DNA of 64,000 nucleotides from Effrenium voratum (GCA_963377175.1 CAUJNA010003002.1:679597-743596); one strand, 5' to 3'; counted from the stretch's first letter, positions 22,481 to 30,812 are shown. The notes: generated from the letters alone by a model not told the origin. A program made the numbers and translations.

Positions 22481-22537
22481 AGTAGAATAGTTGTGTGCAT
22501 GTGTGTGTGTGTGGATATGTTATGATGTGTTTGGCAG

Positions 22538-22740
22538 ATTTTGGCAGTCGCTGGGTTTTGTACCGTGGTGTTGATGGGATTCCTTGCGTCTCAACACATG
22601 CGGCAGAAGTCAACGTGTTCGTGGCTTCAGGTAGCAGAGAAAGCACTCTCAGGCGCCTTGTGTGTTTGTGTGCCGCTGCTTTCGGATGGAATTGCGATCG
22701 GATTGCAAATAGAACCGATGCGTGGGTTCCCAATGCCGTA
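22538..22740 (+). CDS. Possible exon, frame unresolved
   Basis: After GTTTGGCAG| two forward frames are open for about 200 bp. One reads ILAVAGFCTVVLMGFLASQH, a likely membrane segment. The other reads GSRWVLYRGVDGIPCVSTHA. A donor CTTCAG|GTAGCAG at about 22630 would end the first. The membrane-like frame suits the upstream exon, but neither is proven. Confidence 0.35.
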
Positions 22741-23003
22741 ATAGAGCAAGCTTACGCAAGGAGCAAATTCTCATCGGCTGTGAACGCATACACATGATTG
22801 TTGCTCTTGCTATAGATCGGGCTGGTTCGACTTGTCGAAATCGGGCAGGGTAATCTGCAGCTCATCCATAAAAGCGCCACGATGATTGAAGAGTTCCCGA
22901 CCTTGTGTTTACATGTTTGTACATGGATCAAGGTCCGCGCAGTCGTTTGTTGGTGCAACAACGTTGGCAATCCTCCAGCTTCGCAGATCCAACGTTTTTT
23001 CAG

Positions 23004-23156
23004 CTGCCTTCAAGGCTGATTCAAGTGCAGCAGAAGATCATGCAGCTGATGAAGCCCTCGGAATTTACCCACGTGGTGCCTGGGCTCGCAAAGGGCTTGG
23101 TGCATCCCCTGTCACGTCGAGGGCTGGAACCTGTTGAGATCTGTTGGTTGTGTTGA
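23004..23156 (+). CDS. Exon, unknown protein
   Basis: A strong acceptor (AACGTTTTTTCAG|) opens a phase-0 frame reading LPSRLIQVQQKIMQLMKPSE and then FTHVVPGLAKGLVHP. The frame ends at TGA 23154-23156, so it is either a terminal exon or ends earlier at CTTG|GTGCAT. Composition is strongly protein-like (amphipathic Gln/Met helix). No domain named. Confidence 0.5.
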   Translation: MPSRLIQVQQKIMQLMKPSEFTHVVPGLAKGLVHPLSRRGLEPVEICWLC

Positions 23157-23218
23157 CCGTTGACTCAAACTCCTGTCTGATTCGTTGAAACTGACTTTCT
23201 TGTGGTTCTCAGGTATGT

Positions 23219-23310
23219 GGCCATGGTTCAAAACCAATGGTACCATTTTGGGATAGGTGCACCACCTATTATTATTTTTTTGGGGGGGGTACGGTGTGTT
23301 TCTCTTTGCT
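23219..23310 (+). mobile_element. TIR element family A, copy 7 (right end degenerate)
   Basis: The left part GGCCATGGTTCAAAACCAATG, continuing ATTTTGGGATAGGTGCACC, is clear family A. The right part has decayed into GGGGGGGGTACGGTGTGTTT, followed by CTCTTTGCTTTCACAG, a functional-looking 3' splice site. The element lies between the acceptor-like TTCTTGTGGTTCTCAG and the exon at 23318. Confidence 0.6.
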
Positions 23311-23317
23311 TTCACAG

Positions 23318-23483
23318 CGGCCGGCGGCACTCGCGCGGTTTCGCGGCCAGCGGTGAAAACGCCAGCTGAGGTCTTGAACTCTCGCCCCCTGAGCCTCACC
23401 CTGGCACGGAGCAAAACCGGCATTGGCGCCGCTCAGTTGGAGGTCACTGCGTTTCACCCCGCGCTTGTTTTTCTTGCTGACAG
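23318..23483 (+). CDS. Exon, unknown protein
   Basis: CTTTGCTTTCACAG|CG is a near-ideal acceptor. The frame reads GGTRAVSRPAVKTPAEVLNS and then RPLSLTLARSKTGIGAAQLE, and ends GACAG|GTAGGG, a canonical donor, in phase 2. Its acceptor tract seems to be derived from the adjoining family A element. No known family. Confidence 0.55.
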
Positions 23484-23703
23484 GTAGGGAATTTGGGAAT
23501 GAACCCAGGAATTGGTCCCTTAAAGGAAACCACCAGTTGGGTGGTTTATAGGGGTCATTCCCTCATTCCCTGCTGAGCACCAACAAGTTGTCCTTTTATT
23601 TTTGGGTGGGGTCTCCACTGAAACTGGCGAATCGCAAAGGTTCGTGTTTGTACCAGGATTACTGGGCAACTATGGGGGCTGGGTGTGTGTGTGTGTTGCA
23701 CAG

Positions 23704-23843
23704 CGGGAAAGGTTGTATTGGTGAGTTATTCGGCGAAGGTGCGTGTACCATTCTTGAGGCTTGATTTGAAGGAATTGTGTAGGGAAGCCATCGATTTGGG
23801 GATTCCCCTTCTCCATGTGTTTGGGATCCACGTGAATGTGGAG
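23704..23843 (+). CDS. Exon, unknown protein (penultimate)
   Basis: GTGTTGCACAG|CG opens a frame reading VVLVSYSAKVRVPFLRLDLK and then ELCREAIDLGIPLLHVFGIH, followed by VNVE. It ends GTGGAG|GTAATAGG, a strong donor, in phase 0. A 37-nt gap with GT...AG ends separates it from the terminal exon at 23881; reading through instead stays open but gives a Cys/Gly-rich, less protein-like tail. Confidence 0.55.
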
Positions 23844-23880
23844 GTAATAGGAGGTGCACGTCAGATTCCTTGTTGTGCAG

Positions 23881-24090
23881 GGAAAGGCTTTCCAGCAGTT
23901 GGTGATTTGGGACTCGCCGGTGCCAGTGCTAAGAGAGTGTGTACCTTGTGCGGTTGCTTCGAAAGGGATACCATGGAAGCTCTTCCGTCCGTTGGGTGCT
24001 CGGAGATTTGGCAGGCAGCCTGTGTTTTGCGTGGTAGCTGCTCGCACGGCCGTTGCTGAGGACGAGGAAACGCCCCTCAGATGCGGTTGA
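23881..24090 (+). CDS. Terminal exon, unknown protein
   Basis: After CCTTGTTGTGCAG| the frame reads GKAFQQLVIWDSPVPVLREC and then VPCAVASKGIPWKLFRPLGA, ending AVAEDEETPLRCG and TGA. It joins 23704-23843 in phase 0 across a 37-nt intron. Basic centre and acidic tail, no motif recognised. It is tail-to-tail with the minus-strand gene that stops at 24257. Confidence 0.6.
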   Translation, partial: GKAFQQLVIWDSPVPVLRECVPCAVASKGIPWKLFRPLGARRFGRQPVFCVVAARTAVAEDEETPLRCG

Positions 24091-24256
24091 ATAGCTGAAA
24101 GCGTAGCTCAAGTTGCGGAAGTGCCTTTTGGCTGGGTGTTGTAGTGTATGCTCATTGGCTAGCAAATAGCAACAAATCGAGAAGCGTAGCCATAGCCACA
24201 ATCAGTCAGCAAATCAAGTGAGATGCTTTTGTAGTTGCTCCATGCCTTCTGAGGTT

Positions 24257-24373
24257 CTACCATTTGGTCTTGCCCAAGAACACCTTGCCCGGCTTCCGCA
24301 CAGAGACGTTGCCGCCACAGGCGGGGCAGTGGACTGGCGCAAGCCAGAATTTGATGCGAGTGGGCTGTTGGGG
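24257..24373 (-). CDS. Terminal exon with a CPxCGG motif, unknown protein
   Basis: On the minus strand, TTCTACCACCCCCCAG| opens PQQPTRIKFWLAPVHCPACG and then GNVSVRKPGKVFLGKTKW, with a TAG stop. CPACGG is a half zinc-ribbon-type Cys pair; a second pair would have to lie in another exon. The acceptor is strong. Other minus frames are also open here, so the frame rests on the splice site and the protein-like text. A family A element occupies the upstream intron (24428-24542). Confidence 0.5.
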   Translation of the reverse strand, partial: PQQPTRIKFWLAPVHCPACGGNVSVRKPGKVFLGKTKW

Positions 24374-24427
24374 CTGGGGGGTGGTAGAATCTTGAGCACC
24401 GACTAGAACCCTCCGCAGTTCTCATTT

Positions 24428-24542
24428 GGCTGTGGGTCAAAACCAATGGGATCCCATTTTGGGATAGGTGCACCACCAATGTTAGTCTATTCTAGTTGGG
24501 ATTGAGATGTTCACTGGGGGTACCGGGTTTTGACCCATGGCC
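24428..24542 (+). mobile_element. TIR element family A, copy 5
   Basis: Starts GGCTGTGGGTCAAAACCAAT and ends GGTTTTGACCCATGGCC. ATTT is duplicated at 24424-24427 and 24543-24546. It lies 54 bp upstream (in gene orientation) of the minus-strand terminal exon. Confidence 0.85.
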
Positions 24543-24665
24543 ATTTGGCAAGAGCGCCATGTCGAGGTGGCCTTGCGTTTCTAGTTTGACAAATCTGGTG
24601 CGATTCCAATTGTCGGAGCTTCGACGAGTTCTGCGGCTTCCTTGAAATCTTAAGCCACCGCGAAC

Positions 24666-24763
24666 CTTAGAGTATTTTGGCGCAGGTCCGCGGCATAGGC
24701 CCCCGTCTCATTTCCATTTGCCGCCGCTGCGGCACTGTGTTCTTTCTCTTTAGCGGATGCTGC
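24666..24763 (-). CDS. Exon, unknown protein (minus strand)
   Basis: On the minus strand, GTTCTTCAAG|G opens AASAKEKEHSAAAAANGNET and then GAYAADLRQNTLR, ending CTAAG|GTTCGC in phase 2. It probably belongs to the same gene as 24257-24373, but that exon starts in phase 0, so at least one further exon or a different boundary is required. Confidence 0.45.
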
Positions 24764-25152
24764 CTTGAAGAACACGGTGCTCCAAACAAGTACACCTCAA
24801 GCTTCTAAAACCACCTTTAAGCAAGTCGCAAAGAAAGCAACAGGAAGCCATGAATCGGGGCACCGAGGCCACAAACCCACACAAACAACAAAGAAGATAC
24901 AAACACCCCCCCCCCCCTTCACTGCACATCTGCTGACTCCTTCATCAGACTGACTTTCAGGATGGCTGGGCAGGTGACTTAGACTTAATTTTTCCAATCA
25001 TCTCAGAAGCTGGTAAAAGGTACACGGCGGTCAAACAGTCTCGTTGGAAATACAGGGTCCCCGACTCAGACCGCGGCTTTTGCAGGTTCCCTATCTTCCA
25101 CTGGAGCTCCCGGCCAGCAGCTTGCTTCCTTCTTTTAAGTCTCATGCCAATT

Positions 25153-25262
25153 GGGTGTGGCTCAAAATTGAACAGGAGGGGCAAACCGCAGGTTTTGAAG
25201 TCCATGTTTCCACTGACCAGGGCAACCCATTTTAAGGAATTCGTTTTTTTTTGAGCCACGGC
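25153..25262 (-). mobile_element. TIR element family B, copy 1 (inside a longer duplicated segment)
   Basis: Left end GGGTGTGGCTCAAAATTG, right end TTTTTTTTGAGCCACGGC. The interior has CAAACCGCAGGTTTTGAAG and CCATGTTTCCACTGACC. About 65 bp to its left (25083-25150, CAGGTTCCCTATC through ATGCCAATT) is shared with the copy at 43.3 kb, so these two copies come from duplication of a larger segment. Confidence 0.7.
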
Positions 25263-25864
25263 TTGGATGCCAAACTCAATGGTTCAGATTGACCGTGGCC
25301 CCAGAAGCCATTTGTCGCCTTTCCAAGGGGCAACCTGGGCCGATGGGTTTCCGGGGGCCTGGAAATTCCTCCCATGCTCTTCACCTGAAACCTCCTTGGT
25401 TGGCAAAAAGGTCGGGTCTCCGGCGGGATGGGCGCCTCGAATCGGGGGTCGGAAGGGAGGTGGGTTGAGGGGCCCTTCCTTTGGTTCCTGAGGTTTCTGG
25501 AGGCTTCCGGTTCCGAAAGATCGAAAGATCGACGGTTTTTACCCAAATGCAGGTTCTATCTTTCGGCACCGGGTTGTAGGGAGTGGGGGGGGGAAGGGGG
25601 AGGTGGGTTGTTGAGAGTTTCGGGGTTTCTTGGGGTTGTGCAGGCTTAGGAAGTTTAGGGAACCGGATGATAGGGGTAGGAAGGGAGGTGGGTGGTTGAG
25701 AGACCCTTTTGGGTTTGTCAGGCTTCTGTCGGCATCGGGGAGCTTTAGTCTAAGGGTTTTTGTATTACACCCGAATACACCCACTGGGTATTGACCCCAT
25801 TTAGGCACATTTTGTCTGGGTCATGTCTCAAGGGTGTAATCCCAGGTGATACAAACACCCTCAG

Positions 25865-25988
25865 ATCCAGGGAAGCCCCAGGCCAAGGTGCTGGTGGGCG
25901 AGGTGGAGCAGGAGACTTGGGCGGCGCGCATGGGGCTGGAGGAGGGCCACCGCCTGCTGAAGGCCCGAAACGTCGATCTCTCGTCTGA
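25865..25988 (+). CDS. Exon: N-terminal half of a PDZ-like domain
   Basis: ACACCCTCAG|AT opens PGKPQAKVLVGEVEQETWAA and then RMGLEEGHRLLKARNVDLS. The pattern 'V-x-V-x-x-x-x-W-A-x-x-M-G-L-x-x-G-x-x-L-L-x' matches the PDZ halves at 5.1 and 20.2 kb. Ending at CTCTC|GTCTGA (25977, phase 2) lets it join the C-half at 27432 in frame, producing ARNVDLS|MSKEEFM, as expected in a PDZ domain. A family B element begins at 25992, directly after this exon. Confidence 0.6.
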
Positions 25989-25991
25989 AAT

Positions 25992-26088
25992 GGGTATGGG
26001 TCAAAATTAAACCACCAGGAATTGTACCGCAGGTGTTGGTCCATGTTTCCACTTGCCAGGGCAACCCATTTTTGGTACATACATATCC
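25992..26088 (-). mobile_element. TIR element family B, copy 2
   Basis: Left end GGGTATGGGTCAAAATTAAA, right end TTTTTGGTACATACATATCC. The interior has ACCGCAGG, TGGTCCATGTTTCCAC and TTGCCAGGGCAACCC. AAAT is duplicated at 25988-25991 and 26089-26092. It abuts the PDZ-like exon. Confidence 0.75.
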
Positions 26089-26469
26089 AAATGTGTGTGT
26101 GGGTTTGCTTGTATAGAGCAAATATGAATCTATCGAAGACCAACAGCAAAGCAAAAGTGGGGTGATCTTTCTTTCCTTTTTTTTCCGCGCCCTTTGCCCG
26201 TTCTATTGATTGATTGTCAGACACCCTTTGCTGGCTGATTGGGGGAGGGGGGTCCGGTTCCAAGGGATTGCAATGAAAGGGCTCCAGGTCTTTAGTTTGC
26301 TACACCTTGTTTGTCTATGAGCCTTGGGGTGGTGTTCTTTCACATACTGTTTTCGAGCATCACAGAAAACACCAGAGGGTTGTTTGTGTTTTCTCCTATC
26401 TGAAACAACTGTTGCGTTGATGTACCTTGTGTGTTTCTTGTTTGAGGGGCGTTCCTTTTAAATCAATCA

Positions 26470-26581
26470 CTAGGTCCCCCAGTAGTGCCCTTTTACCGTT
26501 TTTTGGTGGAGGGTTCCCCTACTAAAATAGACTACAGAAAAAAGGGTACCCTTATTCTGACCTCTCAACTGGAGGACCTAG
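26470..26581 (+). mobile_element. TIR element family D, copy 1
   Basis: Begins CTAGGTCCCCCAGTAGTGCC and ends CAACTGGAGGACCTAG, a 13-bp inverted repeat with one mismatch. The interior has GGAGGGTTCCCCTACTAAAA, TAGACTA and GGGTACCCTT, all shared with the copy at 51.3 kb. No clean target duplication is visible. Confidence 0.75.
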
Positions 26582-26629
26582 CCTTTAATTCAATCAACAG
26601 TATATAAACGTGTTTGTTGTTTCCCATAG

Positions 26630-26693
26630 CTGTGCAAGTTTTCGGAGGGATGGGGCACCCACAAGGATCGAATTGCAGAGACACTTCAGCCAG
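26630..26693 (+). CDS. Probable exon, unknown protein
   Basis: TTGTTGTTTCCCATAG| and GCCAG|GTAAGGG are both near-consensus splice sites. The 64-nt frame reads LCKFSEGWGTHKDRIAETLQ and then P, phase 0 to 1. The next candidate (26813) starts with exactly two bases, giving Ala and an open frame. The alternative model joins the PDZ halves at 25865 and 27432 directly and makes this an internal or alternative exon. Confidence 0.5.
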
Positions 26694-26713
26694 GTAAGGG
26701 CTAGAAGTTCCAT

Positions 26714-26819
26714 GGCTGTGGGTCAGAAATATGCACCCCAAGTGGCTTGCCCCGGTAAATGGAAACATGGACTAAAACTGGCGGTCCACTTCCTGGTGGC
26801 TTAATTTTTGAGCATATCC
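26714..26819 (+). mobile_element. TIR element family B, copy 3 (candidate introner)
   Basis: Left end GGCTGTGGGTCAGAAATATG, right end TTTTTGAGCATATCC. The interior has CTTGCCCCGG, TAAATGGAAACATGGAC and GGCGGTCCACTTCCTGGTGG. It fills most of the intron 26694-26812. The intron's AG (26811-26812) falls inside the element's right terminal repeat. Flanks are CCAT and ATAC, not a perfect duplication. Confidence 0.65.
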
Positions 26820-26930
26820 ATACAAGCGTCTCCCCCTTCGACCAGCCAAGCCGCATCCACAAGTGGTGCACGTGGACTCAAGTTCTATGTGTGCTCGTGT
26901 GATTGGGGTCGACATGGTGACTCTTGCCCT
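26813..26930 (+). CDS. Probable exon, unknown protein
   Basis: Acceptor TTAATTTTTGAG| lies within the family B terminal repeat. The frame reads YPYKRLPLRPAKPHPQVVHV and then DSSSMCARVIGVDMVTLA, ending CCCT|GTGAGC, a strong donor, in phase 2. The entry phase fits 26693 exactly. A second forward frame is also open through this region to 27128. Confidence 0.45.
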
Positions 26931-27008
26931 GTGAGCAAAAGCAATGTCATGCCCAATCTGGCCTTGCGGGCCTTTCGGGAATTTTATTCACTTCTTATTT
27001 TTCCTGAG

Positions 27009-27075
27009 CCTCGGCCAGATGGATGGCTACAGCGTGGCAAGGACACGGGTTTGCATGCTGCAGCAAGCGCTGGGC
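27009..27075 (+). CDS. Probable exon, unknown protein
   Basis: A good pyrimidine tract (CTTCTTATTTTTCCTGAG|C) opens LGQMDGYSVARTRVCMLQQA and then LGA, with a possible GC donor GGGC|GCAAGA; the frame is otherwise open to TGA at 27112-27114. The single starting base completes the codon left by 26930 (CT|C, Leu). Confidence 0.42.
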
Positions 27076-27267
27076 GCAAGAAGCACTGGGAGAACAAGTC
27101 CTCTCCTTCAATGATCTGGCGTCACTGACTGCATCATGAAATCACCAGATGCTTTGTATGGCCCTTGGTGGGTTTTTAGCGTCCCACAAGAAACTCAGTA
27201 GATGAAACGACTTTTCATCAGTGAACCTGCTTAGCTTTTGCTGGCACCTATTGGTTGCCTCCAGAAG

Positions 27268-27337
27268 GCCTGGCATAGCCTGCGACATTGGAATCCCCTG
27301 GGTGGTTTTGTCAGAAGAGGACTCCTACTTTCAAGAG
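27268..27337 (+). CDS. Probable exon, unknown protein
   Basis: TGCCTCCAGAAG|G opens PGIACDIGIPWVVLSEEDSY and then FQE, ending TTTCAAGAG|GTATGA. The acidic C-terminal part is clearly protein-like. A second forward frame (GCLQKAWHSLRHWNPLGGFV) is also open. No domain recognised. Confidence 0.42.
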
Positions 27338-27431
27338 GTATGAATCTGTACAGAGGTGTGGAAATGACAAGCAGCGCATCCCAATGCGGAGGAGTGCGCC
27401 TAGACCCTTTGCCCTTTGCCATTTGCGCCAG

Positions 27432-27501
27432 GATGTCCAAAGAAGAGTTCATGCGCATGTTGAAGCTGGTACGTCCCCTACGTCTGGACTTCGCGCGAGG
27501 C
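27432..27501 (+). CDS. Exon: C-terminal half of a PDZ-like domain
   Basis: TTTGCGCCAG|G opens MSKEEFMRMLKLVRPLRLDF and then ARG, ending CGAGGC|GTGAGTG, a consensus donor, in phase 0. The text fits helix 2 plus the last strand of PDZ (EEF-x-x-x-L-K-x-x-RPL-x-L-x-F). It joins in phase to the N-half at 25865 if that exon ends at 25976. PDZ domains bind C-terminal peptides of partner proteins. Confidence 0.6.
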
Positions 27502-27648
27502 GTGAGTGAGGGGAGGGGCGTGGGGGGGGGGGGGCAGGAGATTGGCGGTTGACCGTGCAAGCAGGTTGCGGGGGCCAGGGGCAAAGGATCAGTCGTGATC
27601 AATGTGTGTCTCTTCTCCCCGTGTTGTGATTTTAAAGGGAAACCTAAT

Positions 27649-27752
27649 GGCTGTGGCTCAAAAAACCGGTGCCAAAATGGTTTGCCCCGGGAAGTGGAAA
27701 CATGGACTTCAAAACCTGCGTAACCCCTCCTGTTTGATTTGGAGCCACACCC
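27649..27752 (+). mobile_element. TIR element family B, copy 4 (candidate introner)
   Basis: Left end GGCTGTGGCTCAAAAAACCG, right end TTTGATTTGGAGCCACACCC. The interior has TTTGCCCCGGGAAGTGG, AAACATGGACTTCAAAACC and TGCG. Flanks are TAAT and AAAT (one mismatch). The next exon's reading frame begins inside its right terminal repeat at 27745. Confidence 0.75.
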
Positions 27753-27877
27753 AAATGGAAACCAGCCATTTTGGGGGGTTGCATGCATCGACAAGGAAGG
27801 ACGTCTTTTGCAGAAAAGCTCTTCCGCTTGGAATCTGCTGTCCTCGGAAGCACCCTTGCCAGCTGATGAAGCAGCTT
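27745..27877 (+). CDS. Exon, unknown protein
   Basis: After TTTGGAG| (part of the family B end) the frame reads NGNQPFWGVACIDKEGRLLQ and then KSSSAWNLLSSEAPLPADEA. The donor GCAGCTT|GTAAAG is in phase 1 and joins 28000 in frame through a 122-nt GT-AG intron. The frame also remains open past the donor to 27996. No family recognised. Confidence 0.5.
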
Positions 27878-27999
27878 GTAAAGTAGTAAAAAAGCCAGAC
27901 TTGATGGCTGAAACAACAGCAACCGCGTGTTCCCCAGAAGTTGCCCTTTGCACGCCCTTCCGCGCATCCCCTCATGTTCCCCCTTTCCATGGCTGACAG

Positions 28000-28285
28000 A
28001 TGGAGATGTTCCAGCTTTGCGCACTACACGTGTCGTGCGTGCACATTTGCAATTTTCGAGCTACCACACTGCGATCTTTGTGCACGACACCTGTACTACA
28101 TGGGTGCTTCTCTTTGGCGAGCCAACTGCGCCGAGCCAACGCCAGAGTGCTTCCGGACGCCTCTACCTCGCAAGAAAGCTCCTCAGAGCCCATCTCAAAA
28201 TTCAGAGGTCCTTTGCTCTTGGCCCTGGACAAGAAATGCCGCATGGTGCTCTCATGGCGAAATTTTGCCTCAATCGATGCAGCAG
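28000..28285 (+). CDS. Large exon, unknown protein
   Basis: ATGGCTGACAG|AT opens a 286-nt frame reading GDVPALRTTRVVRAHLQFSS, then YHTAIFVHDTCTTWVLLFGE and finally ALGPGQEMPHGALMAKFCLN. It ends CAGCAG|GTCCTT in phase 2. It is the longest non-repetitive open stretch with good splice sites. Its entry phase fits 27877 and its exit phase fits 28505. The mixed hydrophobic and basic text shows no recognised domain. Confidence 0.6.
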
Positions 28286-28504
28286 GTCCTTACACGTGTT
28301 TAGGGCCTGGGCTCTGGAACCTTGCAATGTTATGTCTGGCATCAGCCGATCGGCAGCATCTGTACTGCTATTTGGTTGGATCTTTAGACTTAAACTTTTT
28401 GGATTCGCCTCATATTTCCTTTTAACCAGCAAAACGTTAAACTGTTTGCTCGGGGATCTACAGCAACCAAGTCATTTCATGTATTTCTACCATGTTCTCC
28501 TAAG

Positions 28505-28603
28505 GTCTGAGATAGCCTGGGGGTTGCCTTCGGCAATAAAATGGCACGGCGACTTTGTGGCCGGAGATGCAAAGCTCAGCCTTACAACACCCCTCTTTCA
28601 GAG
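28505..28603 (+). CDS. Exon, unknown protein (continuation)
   Basis: TTCTCCTAAG|G completes Arg with the AG left at 28285 and continues SEIAWGLPSAIKWHGDFVAG and then DAKLSLTTPLFQ, ending CAGAG|GTGCAGG in phase 2. Agreement of phase at both ends supports one gene spanning 27745-28603. Confidence 0.55.
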
Positions 28604-28703
28604 GTGCAGGGCGCACAACCCTCGTCCCTGGCAAGGACATTGGATGGCACGCTTGAAGGCAACGTCTCAATAGAACAGAATTGCTTCCCCGGCATCCAGA
28701 TAT

Positions 28704-28851
28704 GGCTGTGGGTCAAAACCAATGGTACCATTTTGGGGTTTTCAGTGCACCACCCATTTTAGAACCTATTTTAGTGGTTGGATTGAATCGGATGTTGGGG
28801 TACAGTGATTGGGATGTTCACTGGGGCTAACCGACATTTCGACCCATGGCC
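28704..28851 (+). mobile_element. TIR element family A, copy 6 (internally expanded)
   Basis: Starts GGCTGTGGGTCAAAACCAAT and ends TTTCGACCCATGGCC. Flanks are ATAT (28700-28703) and ATAC (28852-28855). It is about 30 bp longer than its siblings because GATTG-containing text near 28780-28815 is partly duplicated. Confidence 0.8.
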
Positions 28852-29270
28852 ATACCTTTTGAGACCCGGAGGGTTTGTTAGGACCCGCCATGAAACTCGC
28901 TCCATGTGTTTGCCCAAGCTTTGGCCATGTGTTTCGTAACATTGTTGTACGATCCACGAGAACCCTGAAACTCACTTGACCTGAGCTCATGAACTTTGAA
29001 CACTTTTTGGGACAACCATTTTAGTGGTAAAAACATATATATAAAGTTTGAGGATCCATTTTTTGGGCCATCCACTCAGGAAGTGAGTACTTCCCCAGAA
29101 TTAGCTCCCCTTTTTGTTTTTGTCTTTGCTTGTTTGGGGTCACTTTGTTTGCCACTAATACCAGGCAAACAAAAATCTGTCTTTTTGCTGGGGTCCTAGT
29201 TCCAGCCTAGAGTAGAGGAAGCCGTTTTTTTCTCGTCCACCCGCTTCCCCTATGTGTTCTGCGCGCCCAG

Positions 29271-29455
29271 GCGCCCACTTCACGCGCTGGGCCTCGGCGA
29301 AGCACCTGGGCCTCCGGCTCCAGGGTACACAGGCGCGGCCGGGCCACTGGGCCCTCGGCAAAGGCTTTGCCATCGATGGGATTGAGAGCCTTGCCTGGGT
29401 TGATGGGATTGATGGAACGCAGAAAAAATATCCAACACCATTTTGTTTGATCTAA
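29271..29455 (+). CDS. Probable terminal exon, unknown protein
   Basis: TGTTCTGCGCGCCCAG|GC opens AHFTRWASAKHLGLRLQGTQ and then ARPGHWALGKGFAIDGIESL, followed by AWVDGIDG and a TAA stop at 29453. It may instead end at GCCTGG|GTTGATG. It starts with two bases, so an unseen exon must lie between it and 28603. No domain recognised. Confidence 0.5.
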
Positions 29456-30215
29456 ATTTTGCATTGCTTCTCACTTTGTGTCCTGTTTGGTTGTTTTGGT
29501 TGAAAAAGTCGATGGGTTTCGATGCCTGGTTTAGCTGGTGGTTTAATCACCTACCAGGGCCATCTATTTGCCCCCAAAAGGACACCTATGACCTGCAGGT
29601 TGTTACCATGGCACGCAGCTTTCCTTCCTCCAAAGGGGGAAGAATTCCATCTTGAAAGACGAGCATCATGTTTGAAAAGGCATGTCCGCTGAACTGTTGG
29701 AAAGAATGAAGTTTTGGACATGCGCACCCCACAAAATCTTGCGCAGTGTCGAGTGATGGCTTCGTGTTTTCTCTATGCACGTAGCTCTATGCAAGTTGGG
29801 CACAGGAATTGTGTGCGGCTACTCAGAACGAAGTTTGTCGTTTAAGCTCATCAGTGACTATCTTCCGGCGGTGATAGAGATGCTTTGGACATGAGGATTG
29901 CCGCATATATGTATGGAGGTAGGCAGGCTTGACAGTGTTTCGTTTCTCATGGCTGAAGCCAATCGAATCATTCTAGGGTTTCTGAACGGTGGTGCGAAAT
30001 GGATTTCGCCCATCCACATCAGGGAATGTGAGAAGTAATCACCTGGGGAGTCTCCATGACCCTTAGAAAATGAGGTCATCTCCCCCAAAAAGTCATTGGG
30101 TCATACCCTCTTTTTTTTAAGGGTCCTGAAGGGGAGACGCCAGGCGCGGCGTTCACACAAAGCTACCCTGGTAGCACCAAAAAAAAGTCTCGTCTCCGTG
30201 CCCTCTTTGCGGCAG

Positions 30216-30305
30216 GTCTTAGCCGTGGACCCCGGCTTTTGGGCCTGGGTCTTAGCCATTGATCCCCGTTATTTCGGATTCAAGGTTTCGCCAAGGCACT
30301 CCTGA
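30216..30305 (+). CDS. Possible terminal exon with an internal repeat
   Basis: CTCTTTGCGGCAG| opens VLAVDPGFWAWVLAIDPRYF and then GFKVSPRHS, with a TGA stop. The text contains an imperfect internal duplication (VLAVDPGFWA and VLAIDPRYFG). The acceptor is strong. A shorter possible exon (ETPGAAFTQSYP) lies at about 30132-30170. Confidence 0.4.
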   Translation, partial: VLAVDPGFWAWVLAIDPRYFGFKVSPRHS

Positions 30306-30756
30306 AATTGTGCCGAATTCCTCCGGAAATGAGAGATATCTGTTTCCGTTCAGGATGAAATTGCGATACATTCGCCAGAAATAAGAAATATGTTTCCGTT
30401 CAGGAGTGCCATTCCTCCACTTGTAAGGAGTCGAAGCGAAAAGCTTTGGGACAGGGTTTGAGAAGCCATTTCCTGGAATTGGAGCCTAAACAGTGGTGAT
30501 CGTTTCAATGGAAACCCGTCAATTGATGTATTTTGGATTTGGGGGAAATCCCTTCGTGACGCCTGTGGGATGTTCGCTGATATATATATATATATATATA
30601 TAAAGGCCGTCCGTAATTGCGTGTCTAAAACTTATGAACAGAGGTAACTTGTTGAGTCGCGCGATTGGGAAAACTCGAGCCGTGGTTGGCCGGCGATTGG
30701 AGCGCGAAAGGGAAACGAATTCATCACGAATTTGGAAGTTGCTTGGCATCTACTAT

Positions 30757-30812
<56 letters not shown>

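Noticed and set aside
27927..28673. A single 248-codon ORF as one continuous gene
   Set aside because: The middle (about 28290-28500) is AT-rich and Phe/Leu-heavy, and good splice sites at 28285 and 28505 with matching phase better explain it as two exons plus an intron.
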